Shown here: piece after piece, positions 5,559 to 5,827 of the stretch
Numbering within the stretch: the stretch's first letter is position 1
How the letters are laid out: the number at the start of each line of letters is the position of its first letter
NCBI GenBank assembly: GCA_030639105.1
Contig: DAOWDI010000024.1
Coordinates: forward strand, 1-5,827
DNA length: 5,827 nt
DNA from: Gammaproteobacteria bacterium
Lineage (GTDB): Bacteria; Pseudomonadota; Gammaproteobacteria; Ga0077536
Direction of reading: 5' to 3'
The notes under the pieces: generated by a model
Seen by the model: only the letters and a program-made list of their open reading frames with translations
The model's database searches: none
What the model was told of the DNA's origin: nothing
Made by a program: the position numbers and the translations under genes

Positions 5559-5827
5559 TCAGTCGTCTGTGGCAGCTGATGGTGTTGCGTCAGCGGATTC
5601 TGGTTCGCCCTCAGGCGTATCAGTGCTTTGTTCATTGGCCTCATCCACGGCGTCAACGATCGGGGCCGGCTCGTGCTTGGCCTCATCCACGGCGTCGTCG
5701 GTCGGGGCCAGCTTACGCTTGGCCTCATCCACGACATCAACGGACGGGGCCGGCTCACGCTCGGCCTCGTCCACGGCATCGACAGCCGGGACCGGCTCAC
5801 GCTTGGCCTCATCCACGGCGTCGTCGG
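5559..5827 (-). CDS. rpsF: 3' end of the gene before rpsR, presumed ribosomal protein S6 with an acidic repeat tail
   Basis: Only the last 89 codons are visible, open to the window edge and ending in TGA at 5559-5561. None of the S6 core is in view. The name rests on position (the gene directly before rpsR is normally rpsF) and on the common occurrence of acidic, low-complexity C-terminal tails on bacterial S6. The visible part is made of 14-residue repeats of the type [14 protein letters not shown], four times. A fifth start, VDEANEQ, leads into a non-repeated end, [22 protein letters not shown]. It is rich in Asp, Glu, Ala and Pro, has no aromatic residue, and is probably disordered. E. coli S6 receives glutamates from RimK at its C-terminus, so an encoded acidic tail is notable. 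If the core upstream is not S6, this would be an unidentified acidic-tailed protein. Confidence 0.65.
   Translation of the reverse strand, partial: DDAVDEAKREPVPAVDAVDEAEREPAPSVDVVDEAKRKLAPTDDAVDEAKHEPAPIVDAVDEANEQSTDTPEGEPESADATPSAATDD
5637..5827. repeat. 42-bp tandem repeat inside the presumed rpsF tail
   Basis: Four full 42-bp units begin at 5637, 5679, 5721 and 5763, each opening GGCCTC(A/G)TCCACG on the plus strand. A fifth, partial unit (5805-5827) is cut by the window edge. The first 23 bases of the partial unit are identical to those of the unit at 5679, while others differ at several positions, pointing to unequal exchange or slippage after some divergence. The period is a multiple of three, so copy-number changes keep the reading frame and only lengthen or shorten the protein tail by 14 residues. 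Confidence 0.95.

Noticed and set aside
5507..5812. 101-codon minus-strand ORF with [10 protein letters not shown] repeats
   Set aside because: It overlaps the rpsF tail and rpsR in another frame. It stays open only because the 42-bp repeat is a multiple of three and lacks stops. Its composition is unnatural and the other frame is contiguous with the operon.

Overview
The window reads as a conserved housekeeping locus of a gammaproteobacterium. The evidence is gene order and protein similarity recalled by eye: [rpsF]-rpsR-DUF2232-rplI-dnaB-alr-radA, with every recognisable gene on the minus strand. The S18, L9, DnaB, Alr and RadA sequences all look gammaproteobacterial. Base composition is moderately GC-rich (estimated by eye) and even across the genes. 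No species can be named from this sequence alone.

Layout in the direction of transcription, from high to low coordinates. At 5559-5827 is the 3' end of a gene whose position and acidic tail fit rpsF (ribosomal protein S6). It is cut by the window edge and carries a 14-residue tandem repeat. Next come rpsR (5317-5541) and a 203-base gap holding a perfect -10-like hexamer and a possible 18-codon leader ORF. That ORF stops one base before a multi-membrane-spanning DUF2232 protein (4199-5113). rplI (3667-4140) follows. A 159-bp nearly palindromic MITE-like element (3508-3666) sits exactly at the rplI stop codon, and a further 203 bases, mostly of unremarkable leader, lead to dnaB (1898-3304). alr (834-1901) overlaps dnaB by four bases (ATGA), and radA starts 15 bases after alr and runs out of the window at base 1.

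Functionally the window joins translation (S6, S18, L9), the replicative helicase (DnaB), peptidoglycan precursor supply (alanine racemase) and recombination/repair (RadA). The ribosomal genes and DUF2232 form one block. dnaB-alr-radA form a second, tightly packed block. The inserted palindrome lies between the two blocks, where it could affect read-through or mRNA processing.

No wholly new multi-gene system is visible. The observations most worth a second look are the palindromic element placed on the rplI stop codon, the repeat-bearing acidic tail of the presumed S6, and the short ORF abutting DUF2232.
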